A DNA stretch of 64,000 nt from positions 434,001-498,000 of the forward strand of contig QNQO01000226.1 of assembly GCA_003290165.1 (NCBI GenBank). Direction: 5' to 3'. Position 1 is the first letter of the stretch; each line of letters starts with the position of its first letter. A model generated the notes under the pieces. It saw only the letters and a program-made list of their open reading frames with translations, was not told the origin of the DNA and ran no database searches. This document shows, piece by piece, positions 30,932-42,551 of the stretch. Made by a program: the position numbers and the translations under genes. The stretch is from Berberis thunbergii. Lineage: Eukaryota; Streptophyta; Magnoliopsida; Ranunculales; Berberidaceae.

Positions 30932-33576
30932 GTACTCGCTCTCTCTCTCTCTCTTTTATTTATATGAAATTAGGGTTCATCAGGGTTCTCTTTTATTTAG
31001 GATGAAATTAGGGTTCGATGATTGTTTTTTTTTACAATGAGCATTTTGTTTGAAAATTGAATTCTTCTTGAAAGTGAATGTTTGGTGGCCTTCAAATTGA
31101 TTTCATGCATCTTTCTCTCCTGAAAAAGAGTAAATGTATATATGTATTATAATTTAGAATAGGAATTGGAGTTTATGCTTGATGAAGTCTTGTATGGTAT
31201 ATGCTATATGAAGTTTATGCTTGGAGTTTTTCAATAAATGTATATATGTATTCAACGATGTTTACAGTTGCCTTAGTTTTAATTTGTATTGAAAATATTG
31301 TTTCTATATATTATAGTGTGAACCACTCATAAACAACAATATAATAAACTCCTAATACAGGCCAAAACTTTAATTAATCATATCTAGTAATTATTGTAAT
31401 TTCAAGCATATTTCCTGGGGATAATTCTGCTAGTTGACTCCAAACTCCGTAGATCCCACCAAATTAACTCCACTATAATAAGCATTGAGATTGTCTCAGC
31501 ATATCCTGAAGTAGGTGCTATTAAACACAATTTTTTTTACGAAGAAAGTGCTGCAACCTACACCAAGTATGAACGATCTAGACCCTATATAAAACCAGCA
31601 CTCCTAGAGTTAGGTTTGAGCCTTGTTAAACTTTGCTTGATTTTCTAAATCATTTGAATCTAAGTTCAAACTTTATAATTTAACTTTTGAAATTCATTTT
31701 GATTTGGAAGTAAACTGTTGGCAAGCATACACAATATGCAGCCAACTTCATGAATCATAGAATTTCTTGAGAAAGGAAGGAAGAATAGGAAGTGAGATTA
31801 AGAGCGAAGCAAAGTAAGGACGGGCCTTATAGGTATCATACCTATTGCAATCTTCCTCCCTGTATGCTTTTTCCCTGCAGCATAACCATAAATGAAACAA
31901 GGTCAGTTTACTGGAAATTCTAAACAAAATCGTCCACGCATGTATATTAGTTGGAACCTATTATTTAAATACTTAAAACAGTGTCAATACAAATATATGC
32001 ATTTCCATGAATTTAAACAGTAAACACTGGTGCGTGCCCATCTCTTATATGCTGTCACTACTAAATCATCTGATGGTTGTTCAAGTTGGAGTAAGACAAG
32101 AAGGAATGACATAAATCTTAGCAGGAAAACCTCAATTATGTTGTAATTAATAAAAGGAAACAGACTATATTATTAATCTTTACCTTTTCTCAAACATTGG
32201 CCAGTTCTATTGATCTTATCACACAGTTTATCACGCACCATGTAATAGACTTCAAACCCCGTATTGATCCACTGTTTTTTTTTATTAAAAATAAAATTGT
32301 GGATAAGGTGGAGATAGAAAAGGGCAAAGAATGCAGTTGGAATTGGTCAAGTTAGGCTTTAACACAGAGTCTAATCATGACTCAACATGTTATAATGTGA
32401 AAATTACCTAAATCTTCGACAGAAATTTGGTTTTGATAAAGCATTGGACCTCCTACCTGTCTGCTCTCTTCTCACCATGCAATTGGGCTGGTTGTCCTTC
32501 CCCACATGGCCTAGTGTGGTCAGGAGTGTTTCCAATAAACTACAAAGCAAGTACCCCTTGTTTTCCAAGGGACAAGTCACTACGGATGGTACCATTTGGT
32601 GGTAGCAACCGCAAGTTTGGGACTCTGTTTTGCAACCACAAATGCCCAATTCACAAGTCACCAAGACATGTTGCATGTTTGAATGAATATTAGAGGGGTG
32701 CTCTTCACTTGAATGCCAAACATGTATTGTAAAGTACTAAACACCAATATGCGCTATGAACGAAACAACAAGAATTATTAGTAGGGTTTGGCCTTCTTCT
32801 TTGACGTACCATTCATTTGGTTTTAGTGCAAAGAAATTTGGGTTGTAGAGAGAAATTTGGTCTGCCACGTCGCAATATCCATGTGTTTGGGGTTATTTAT
32901 TTTTCTTCGCAGCATGTTTAATTAAAGGATATGAATGGTGGATTAATGCTCATCATATTCAGACTATTTGTGAATGGAGGTGTATTTTTGCACTTGTTAA
33001 CTTTACTAATTTGTTTTTAAATGCTGAAAAATCCGAAAAATGCTTCCCAGTGGGGAGGGTGGAAATTAAGGAGTATGATATAATTAATCCACAGTTAAGG
33101 ATCCCATTTCAGTAATAAATATAATGTTGCTCATGTGCACAGATCTCCTAATGCAAACATTGTTTTGATTGGGAGTTGATGCAAATTCATAACGGAAGCA
33201 ATAACGTCTTTACTATTGTTGGGCAAGTTTATATGATGTTAGCAGTCTGTAATGCAGTTATGTTAGGTGCTCTGTTAACTCAGAGTGCTCTGTTATACTT
33301 ACTGTTAGTCACTGTTAGTGTTAGTTCTGTTGCTATAAATAATAGACTAGCAAGGGAAATAACATTCATTCATTCTGTAATAACTGAGTACAATTGAGCT
33401 TTGTAGCTAGGGAAGCTTTGTAGCTATGTATTCAGATTGGCTTTTCCAATGCTTTAGAAAAATCTATTTGTGGTGATATGTTGTGGAAGGAAATTATCTA
33501 TAAATGTGGTGTATATAGTTGATTCTTATTTCTTTTTGTTTGATAATTGTTAATATCTATACCGTCATTTATAGAA
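30932..33576. other. CACTA-A internal non-coding DNA
   Basis: No recognisable coding sequence. It includes a short CT microsatellite (30937-30954) and an LTR-like snippet at 33290-33400 (TATAAATAATAG followed by repeated CATTCATT), too short to call. Two overlapping opposite frames at 32404-32693 have no recognisable motif. Confidence 0.5.
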
Positions 33577-35243
33577 ATGGATAGTATTCGCGACAATCTC
33601 TCCACCATTGATGTCACTAGATCTACAAATGATGACATTGAAGTTAAACAGAACATACAGTTCAACATTCACGGTTTAGCAGTTGGACCTGGTGCTAGAA
33701 ATTTCAATAAAAACATTGGAAAGCTTGTTGAAACCCTTGTGCCCATCAAATTCAAGGGTTGGCACCATGTTACTGACAACTACAAAGAGGATGTGTGGAA
33801 TGGCCTCAAGGTAAGATTTTACATCATTGATTTTCATAATGTCTTATTTTATTTTCAACTTATATCTCAATGGCTTATTTGCAGCATGAATACGACATCC
33901 CAAATTATGTGAAAAAGAGTGTGCATTTGAAAATGCCTGAATATTATAGAAGGTTCAAGGCAGATCTTAGGAAGAATTATTTGGATAAGTATCCTACCAT
34001 TTAGGAACAAGAGAAGCATGTTCCAAATGGTGTAAGAGAGGAGGATTGGAAGGAGTTTGTTCGCTATGAGAACACCCCTGAAGCGAAGGCAATTAGAGCC
34101 CAAAATGCAAAAAACAAAAAGGCTTCAAAGTATGTATGGGGGGGGGGGGGGGTGGCCAAAAGAGTGCTACAGAAGTAGAGTATGAAATGGTAATTGAGTT
34201 TCTAGCTACTAGTACAATATTATATACCATTTAACTATATAGGCTGAGACTAATCTTTCAAGTATATAGGTTGAGAAGAACCCTGATGGGGAACCAGTCA
34301 CACGCACTGACATATGGATTGCATGTCACACTGGAAAGGATGGAAAACATACACATGGTTCTGAACAATATATGGTATGTGCCCAATGATGTCTTTTATA
34401 CCCTATTCTTAATTTACTTTGTAGTTGTTTGAATATTATTTGTGTCCTGATTTATTTTATTTTTTCATTCTTTTGAAGGAACAAGTTAAAGCAAAAAAAG
34501 CTGCCTTGCAAGAATCTTCAACTCAGGGTGCCACTGACCTCACTATTGATGATGATCCTCTAAGCCAAGTGTTTGGCCAAGAAGCGAGGGGACGTACTCG
34601 TTGTGTTGGAACCACTGTCTCTAAAAGGAAGTATGATGCTGCACTTCCCGCTCGTTCATTGCTATTGGAAAAAACATTGGAAGCAAAAAAAAGGGAAGAA
34701 AAATATGAAAGATTGGAAGAAAATGTTAGATGGATACGAGAGAGACTTGAAAGTGGAACTTATGTAAGACCATCAACATGTGAGGGAATACAAGGAGTTG
34801 TTCACATAACTGAAGATACACCGTCATCCCGTGCACAATCGACAAGGCAACCAGAAAATCCATTACCTCCATCTCCATTACCACCATCTACATTACCTCC
34901 ATCTCCATTAACACCATCTCCATTACCATCATCTTCTGAAGGTGTTGCGAGGTTTCATTCTCCAAGCAATCATGCTCCTTCAGTGTCAAGGAGATACAAA
35001 GTTTGTGATTGGGAAAGGAATGTCATTGCGATAGCATTAGAGGTTGTAGATCCTATCCATCAATTCTCTTGCGCTTGTCATGGATCATTGAACCCTGCAA
35101 CAGAGATCAGACTTTCCTTATGCTTCAAATTCAGGACTGGGGTGAAACTTTACAAAAGTGATCCAAAAGGAGACAAGATGGGGGATTTGGACGTTGGTGA
35201 TTTCTTCGTATGGTGTAGAACTCATGTGGAACTTGATGATTGA
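33577..35243 (+). pseudogene. CACTA-A Ptta/En/Spm-type protein (Transposase_24-like)
   Basis: Four exons with good splice sites. 33577-33810 starts MDSIRDNLSTID and ends KEDVWNGLK. 33885-about 34189 carries YYRRFKADLRKNYLDKYP, VREEDWKEFVRYENTPEA and ASKYV. 34270-34374 carries KNPDGEPVTRTDIWIACH, the family's best-conserved block. 34479-35243 carries a basic coiled-coil-like segment, a proline-rich (P)PSPLPPS repeat and a C-terminal region starting YKVCDWERNVIAIALEVVD that I cannot place. A TAG at about 34003 and a run of 15 G at 34138-34152 break the second exon. In related CACTAs this protein accompanies TNP2; the copy here is disabled. Confidence 0.75.
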
Positions 35244-36900
35244 TAGTTACAACTATGTTGGAAGCAATGTAATGGTGGCAACAAAAGAGGAGCTGAGTAA
35301 AATACACTACGGGCACGTGATTGTTCATGTTAAGGTAACTAGCTGAAGCTTAAGTGCAAGTATCTATAGACTTAACCACAAAATGACTATTGCTTGCCTC
35401 GTCCCATTTGAAACATTGTTTCTTCTATTTGAATTCTCATTCGCAACAATTGGTATGACCTTAGTTCATATTTGATTGCCATTGTTTATGACATGAAGCA
35501 TGGGCGTGAGAAGTACAGAGTTACCTGTGGTAATTGAGATTTTCAGTACGTTTATTATTTTTTAGCCATTTTCTTAAACTTTAATTTTCCTCTTAATTTT
35601 AGTATGAACTAGATCATTGCACTGCATACTTTCCATTGATTCACATTGTCTGATTTTCTTCTACTTAGTTTTGTTAATTCTAGTTCAGCATGTCTGTTGT
35701 AAATTTCTATTTATTCATCTTCTTTTACATGGCAATAAGCCCTTATAATCGTCTCTCGTGGAAGTGATTTGAGCAATCATCTTTATGTATTTATTTTTTT
35801 TATTTCTCTTGAAATTTATCTGTTTCTTGTTTGAGCTGTAAAAAGTAAATTTGAAGAGCATCAATTTTCATGATGTTGTATATTTGAGGTTCATAACATC
35901 AATATAATTATTCAATGGGCCAAATTACTGCTAGACATGCCAACTAGTCATGTCCGTATTTAGAGTCTTATTTTGCAGTTTTTCGATCTGTGCAGGTAGT
36001 GATGCAATCCTTCTAGGGGTCTGTATCCAGTTGATTCCATTTCCATCGTTGGTAAAATCTGTGCTGAGGCAAGTCTCACCGCTTCTCTTTAAGCCAATAT
36101 TTTTTCTAGATTGATTGTGCAATGCTGTTTGGTTCATCTTGTTCATTTCTTTGCCACTGCATGAAGCTTCTAACTCATAATGACAAAGGAAACTTATTGA
36201 AATACCAATTATCAGGTGTAGCGTTTTTCCATTTAACGGGTAGATTTGTCCTTTATCAGGGGCTTGCATATTTTCATTGAGCATTCCAGACATCGAGTGT
36301 TTGAATTAAACATCTCCATATTTTAGTTTGTGTCATATATTCATTGGTGGTACTTGCATGAAAAACTGAGCAGGGAAAATGTCTAAAATTCCGAAATCCT
36401 AATTGTACTGACTACAAACCTGCACTCTTCTTTGGATGTATGTTTTATATTCACCGTGGATACGCTCCTTGGATAACTTGATTTTAATTCTGAAATAGAT
36501 AACTGCAGCTATCTCTGCGGGCTTCTTTTCATTGCATATTTGCATCTTATATGTGAAAGGCTGACATGAGGTAGATAAACCCAGACATTTTTGATAGAAA
36601 TCCATTGGAGTATCTATGATTACAATAGATGGAGTAGAGAATGCATGTTTATATTTAAAATAAGAGATAGGGATGATTAATTTTTTTCACATCTATAAAG
36701 AAGGCCTAACTAAGAGATAAATAAACAATTTGTTCCCAAATATACAACTTTTTATTTATTTACTTTTTACATCTTTATGTATTTGTAAAGTTATCCTGTA
36801 TGGCTCATGATGTTGAAGTCAATTTTCATGTTTGTGCTGAAAATGACTGTTGCTTGTAGAGTTAGAGCTGGATGGTAAAAGTGGAGGTGTACGGTAAAAT
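35244..36900. other. CACTA-A internal DNA, no gene recognised
   Basis: A short open stretch continues from 35239 (MIDSYNYVGSNVMV...) to a stop near 35345 and may be an old extension of the preceding gene. The rest is AT-rich without motif or repeat. Confidence 0.5.
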
Positions 36901-37229
36901 GACTAATTGAAAAGTTGGATGGTCGTCCCATGAGTGGAGACATAGGCCAAGGTGCAACTGGAGAAGCAATAAAATTTGGCATTCGATTGGCAACGTTAGC
37001 AGACAGACCTAATGGTATGTTTTTTTTTTATGCCACTGTTAGAAATAGAATGAGAATTTATCTTTGCTTTGAATCATTGGGCTGATGGACATGACAAGAA
37101 ATGCCTATAGTTGATTCTTGCTAATTGCATTTTGTAGAGAATTTTAATGGAGAAAGATTTGCAGCTGAATTAACTCGTACTCCATCGGCTTTAATTGACG
37201 GCGTGGCTTATGGTGGCTATGCCCGTAAG
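36901..37229 (+). pseudogene. Unrecognised two-exon gene fragment captured by CACTA-A
   Basis: The first exon reads LIEKLDGRPMSGDIGQGATG and on to LATLADRPN, ending at a GTATGT donor near 37016. The second starts after TTTTGTAG (about 37137) and reads ENFNGERFAAELTRTPSALI then DGVAYGGYARK, ending near 37229. Composition and splice sites look like genuine old exons, but I do not recognise the family. A third possible piece at about 37428-37510 reads MQLEHGLTHLEEHPEYLLEA. An upstream in-frame stop and the short length make it non-functional. Confidence 0.45.
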
Positions 37230-37976
37230 GTCTGACATCTTATCTTTACCCCATTTTTTTCTTGATCTCATATGCACATGTAAAAGAGAGAAATTTCTCT
37301 CCTTAAACTGGATCATCCTAATATATAAATTCATCTAGACACTCCCATCTTAGACGAAATATTCGCCATCATAGTCAATTGGTAATACCTGGAATGTAAA
37401 TTGTTTGGTAACATGCAACTGGAGCATGGCCTCACCCATCTTGAGGAGCATCCTGAATACCTACTGGAGGCACTTAAAGAAGCACTAAACTTGGTGGGAA
37501 CTGTCAAATGCTATATACTCTTCCTTCTCAATCTTTTATGACAAAGGCCTAGTAGAACAGCTTGAACACTCATTTGAAGGAGGTAAAATCATTACTACTT
37601 CCTAAGTTTGGTTAAGCTTGCGAGTGATGATATGGATCAAAAAGCGCCAACACCGAGTTACTCCTCCCGTTAAAAATAAGCTAACCTTCAACATTTTCCA
37701 CCAAAAAAATAAAATAAAACAAACATTTGTGTTGCTTTGTTGATTTCTATTCAAGATTTCTGTGATATCATTTTATTATTCAAAGAGGTTAATTTGTAAA
37801 CTAGTCTGATTGTTGGATGACATATTTGACTGCAAGCTTAAACTAGTCTGTCTCCATGTGTATGATTTGAATATATTCTTGACTTGGTTTCCCTGAACAA
37901 TATGGTTTTATATACAAATAACTTTGTTGGTTTGGTAGAAATGACACACGCACCATATAATATTATTTTGTGTTTC

Positions 37977-38436
37977 AGATGCAGATTCCATGGCTGGTTG
38001 TAGCGGCACTGCTGCAGCTGCCACAAGTGCCGTAAAAAAGGCAGCAGAGGTGGCTCAGGTCAAAGCTGCCCCAGATGCAATCAAATTAGAGCACAGAGCG
38101 CGTCCCAGGCAGGGTGCGCTGCAGTTTTAGCGTGCTCTGCATTGCAGACAGAGTGCGATGTTGATCCAGACAGTGCGATTCAGCGTGTCTGCTGTACGTG
38201 CTGTTTCTGGCCGTAGCGGGTTTCAGCGTGCACCTCCAATTTTTTCAATCAATATTTTTTATTGAAATAATATCATCATCAGCCACAAATCTATTAGTAC
38301 CTGTTAGTTAGCCAAAGGTTCATCATCTTTCTTCATACTCAAAATTTTTTTTTCTCCATCTTTCTTCGTATTTAGCTTTTTTTTTGTGAAATTTTGATGT
38401 TTAAGTTGAATTGATAGCAATATGCTTAAAGCATAT
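37977..38436 (+). other. Alanine-rich coding-like exon and GC-rich repeat segment
   Basis: After a TGTTTCAG acceptor, the frame reads MAGCSGTAAAATSAVKKAAE and stops at about 38130. The following GC-rich stretch repeats CAGCGTG/GTGCGATG motifs. A 43-bp segment (38092-38134) recurs at 50479-50521. It ends at the Athila TSD. Confidence 0.4.
38092..38134 (+). repeat. 43-bp direct repeat, left copy
   Basis: Starts CACAGAGCGCGTCCCA and ends AGCGTG. It differs at two positions from 50479-50521. Before the Athila insertion the copies lay about 1 kb apart. Possibly the end of a small unclassified element. Confidence 0.75.
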
Positions 38437-40305
38437 TGATTACGCCCAAACAATACACGCGGTCAATTGCAGTAAAGAATGGGGTGTCGATCCCACGAGG
38501 AAAAACGATCTACAAAATAAGGTTAAGGAAAACAATCTATGCGAAACTAAAGTTAATAAATTCTAACAAATTTAAAATACGAAATTGAATTGAATTTAAT
38601 GAAAATTAAGTTCGGAAAAATCACAAGGTTCTAAGAATCCCTCCTAGACTTCACACGCCAATTAGTATTGATTCGTTATGATGACTCAACTACGTGTTTC
38701 ACATCCCAAACGACGTAATCGGAAAAATAATCTTTTAATCATTAATAAACCCTAATGTAAATGAAGTTTAGATTTCACTTCTTCTAAGAAACCACAAAGG
38801 TTTGTCATATGTGATATCCTAAACTTACGATATATCCGGAGACAATACCGTAATAAATTACGGTCACATATAAGTAACCTACCGGAATCAATTAATTCTT
38901 AAACATTCCACACATAAGAAAAGCGTGACTAAGCTTATATGGAGAAGAAAAGATAATCACCGGAATAAAAATAATCTACAAAGAAATCTATGAAATCCTT
39001 CTCACTGAAATAACATAAATTTCTATATTAAATAAAAGTGATAATCATTAAACATCATTATTCATCGTGAAAACTCAAAGCGGATCAAATACTAATTTAG
39101 TGCGTTACATCTAGGAGTTCACCTCTTCACCTTGCGTGGGGTTTAGTGACTCATGGTGGTGGTGGTCACAGCATCACTGGAGGAGGAACCCATCACTTCC
39201 TATACGCGCACGAATCCTGAGAAAAAGAGCTAAATAGGCTCTGTGGTGGCTCTTACAGGTTCTCGGGTGTAAATAGCCTTAACTGTTTTTTCAAAACTGA
39301 AAAACAGTTTCTTTCTCCAGCGCGAATTTGCCGCAGAGCAGCTCCTTCGTTTTCTCCAGCGCGACGCGTCTGCTCCGCCGCTTCTGCTTCGCTCCTCGCG
39401 AGTGTCTTCTCCTCTCGACCGAGTCCTGTACCTGCAAGAACAGAGAGAGAGAGTGAACAGTGGGATAACAACCAAAAACCCGAAGGGGGACGAGGAACAG
39501 GGGGCGAACTCCCTGTTTCGCGGTGGTGTTGATTCTGTTTGTGTGGTGGTGGTGGTTTGTGTGGTCTGTTTCGGCGGTGGTCGAGAGAGAGAGAGGATTG
39601 GAGGAGGGAGAAACCGTGGAGAAGAGAGAAAGCGGCAAGAGGGCGAGGAACAGGGAGCAAAACAGGGAGGTGCCCTGTTTCACGGCAGTGTTTTGCGTGC
39701 GCGGTGGCGATGGTATTCGAGTGATGGTGGCGATGAGAGCGATGGAGGGAGATGGTGGTGGCGGCTGTGTTCTGAACAGAGAGAACGGTGGCCTGTTTCG
39801 GTGGCGAGGTGGTGGTTTGTAGCGTGAAACAGGGTGGTTAGTGACGGTGGTGACGACGGTGGCTGGTTAGTGGCGAGAGACACAGGGCTCTGCCTTGGTG
39901 GAGGTGGTGATGGTGGCTGTGAGAGAGAGGCAGAAAAACGTGGAAGAGAAGAGGAGTTGTCTGCAAGAGAAGGCAATAGAGAAACCTAAATAGGGTTTCC
40001 CTATTTCCTTGTTAGGCTGGGTTTAGGATTCTAGCTTTCTGGGTTTGGGCTTGGGCTAGGTTAAAGTAGGTGGACCATGCTTATTCGGGTTAGGCTTAGA
40101 TGTGTGAATCACTCTTTTGTACCACCGCTAGAATCGACAAATTAATCATTTTCTCAAATTTGTCGCCTTAATGCGACTTTATCGTTCACGTGCGCAGATT
40201 TCTACAAAAACATAAAAGTTGAAATAATTAGAATAAAATATATTAATTGAAGCACTAACATATATAAATTAAGGGTCATAATTTGTAATAATTATGTGTA
40301 TATCA
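38437..40305 (-). repeat. Athila 3' LTR, 1,869 bp
   Basis: Nearly identical to 47888-49745. The middle (39240-39990) is GC-rich with GGTGGTGGT and GAGAGAGA tracts, which create spurious open frames on both strands. Confidence 0.93.
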
Positions 40306-40306
40306 A

Positions 40307-40324
40307 ATACCCCCAAACCTATAT
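40307..40324 (-). promoter_or_regulatory. Athila polypurine tract
   Basis: On the minus strand TAGGTTTGGGGGTATT directly precedes the 3' LTR, the expected plus-strand priming site. Confidence 0.85.
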
Positions 40325-42551
40325 TTTGCTAGTCCTCGAGCAAAACAAAATAAAGAATAAAATCCTAACTCACTTTCGTAGGAATCACGGTTGCACTTAC
40401 CTTAACGTGCAACAAGGCTTTAAACCTCTAGATTACCTCTAGAGGACGAGTTATAGTCTCGTGAGGGTTTCCAGAAATGCTACCCCCAAAACATTATTAA
40501 CTCAATAAAACAAAATCTATTTTCTAAAAACATAATGCAAAAACGTGAGCATTCTTCTTTATTTTCCTTAGAGTAATTTTCTAATTGCTTAGCATTCGAG
40601 AAAAACAACAAACTAAAACTGTCACAAAAGTATATCAATAGAGTACAATAATTTAATAGTATCTAAAGGTTAAATGAATTTCATAATCATTCTCAACTCG
40701 AAGTGTGTGTGTGAGGAGCCTTATCAACATAACTCTTCATCTCATAGTAAAGATGTGACAAGAAAACCTTTAGAAAAGACGTTTCAACTACAATTCTCTC
40801 ATGTCGCTCAGAAATGAAACGCTCAGAGATTGGGCACTCAGTTTATATGTGAGGAAAAGAATATATTATGGAAAATGCAAACGTCTCACATATAAGTATC
40901 ATGAAAAACGGAATTTTCAAAGAGTGAAATGAATGTGATCTCATGGACCGGAATATTGATTACTTTTGAGAATGTTGAATCAAACACCATAGTTCTTGCC
41001 TATTCAATCTCCACATCTATTAAGCTAACTTTCACTTAAGATCAATCAGGTCTTTACTAGGTTGTATTGGGGCTTGGATTATGGCAAACAATAATGGACA
41101 AAAAGGATATAAAGATTTTTTGAGAATGGATACACCCTTGAATAAAACATAGGGCATTGAAGAGCAAATCAATGTTGTACACCATTAACTTTTTCTTCAT
41201 TATTTTCTTCTTCAATCGCATTTTTTTTTTTGAAATGCTTTTCCCCATTGATACAATCCAACACTTTTACTTCGAGGGCGCATGAAATATTTTTTTTATT
41301 TTTTTATTTGCCCATTCCATAAATATATCTCACCGGATACATTCTCAGAAAATTGGGTAAGGATAAAATAATAGAGGTATTACTCCTTGATTGGAGTAGG
41401 TATTGGGAATGGGGATCACAAAGAAAAGACTATCTAAAGGCTCAAAGGGCTGCAAATGGATATTTATTATTGGGTACGCTAAAAGGCTAAAAATGGTTTA
41501 AAGAAAGAAATGCCTATATCACTTCATAAGTTCTAGTTAGTACTAGGACATCTCAACTAAATAAAGCAAGAAGTTCTAGTGTAAAGATTCAATTTTTATG
41601 TCATTCTTAAAGCAAATAATAAGAAAATCAAGAATAATGAGATCATCAACGAAATAGTGCGGACTCAAGAAAAATCAGAGTGTAATTAATAACCCTCAAG
41701 AAATAAAGAATGGCTCAAAACGCACAAGGGTTAAGTCTCCACTATTATTCTAAAGTTTTCTATTTCAATACCTCACTAATCAACTTCAAATCATGTTGAC
41801 TTGGCTTATAGTGCATGAATAGTCGAGTTGAAAAGTCTCACGAAATACCTCTAACATAAGGATACTATCAAATATCATGTTTTCCACTAATATAACTATG
41901 TGACACGTGCTAGTATGTGTTTTCTCAAAATTAAAGGCAACAAAAATATTCTCTAAAAAAAACTCAAAACCTCTTTTTTTTATTTTATTTTTTTATTCAC
42001 CAAGAGTTCGGATTTCAAATGCATTTTCAAGAAGATTTTACACAATTACCATAATCATCTAAGTGTTCAATGGAGATTGAGTAGAACACAAAAATGACTC
42101 GGTTTAATTGTAAAATACGTTTTAAACTTAAAGATTTTTGAAAATTGCATAAAAAATCTAATAAACCACACCCCCAAACCTAAATCAAACATTGTCCTCA
42201 ATGTATAAAATAATAATCATGACAAATCAAGGCAAAAGAAAAGAGGAGGGTTAGAGTGATATTACCATGGTGAAGCATTACCAATTTCAAATAGATTATG
42301 TCCTCACAGTCACCAAAATATAAGAAATTTATACCAACGGGAGAAAGGAACATATGGGATGAAGAGCTCCAAGTGACTCCAGTAGCAACACCTAAAATAA
42401 CCTGAAACACTAAAAGAAATACATAAAAGCAACAACCTAAACTAAACTAAAATAATAATAATAATACTAATATTAATAACTGAAAAATGAAAAGAAAAAT
42501 AAAAAAGAAAATAAAAAATAAAAACCTAAACTAAAGATAGGGTAGAGAGCA
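40325..42551 (-). other. Athila 3' non-coding region (env position), no ORF
   Basis: About 2.2 kb between the pol stop and the PPT, where some Athila elements hold an env-like frame. No ORF above 70 codons is seen. A second PPT-like tract lies at 42167-42184, and poly-A/T runs at 41221-41231 and 41970-41996. Confidence 0.75.
42167..42184 (-). promoter_or_regulatory. Second PPT-like tract in Athila
   Basis: Shares CCCCCAAACCTA (plus strand) with the true PPT at 40307-40324, and similar sequence follows (GTCCTC then AAAATA). It could be an internal PPT or a duplication relic. Confidence 0.45.

Noticed and set aside
33290..33400. Possible solo LTR or TRIM (TATAAATAATAG with CATTCATT repeats)
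   Set aside because: I could not find paired TG/CA ends or a TSD, so the boundaries cannot be supported.
39230..39980. Many overlapping open frames on both strands in the Athila LTRs (also 48681-49417)
   Set aside because: They come from GGTGGT/GAGAGA low-complexity sequence and differ between the two LTRs by indels. No domain is visible.
40325..42551. Env-like gene in the Athila element
   Set aside because: No frame longer than about 70 codons and no membrane-type sequence in the expected position.
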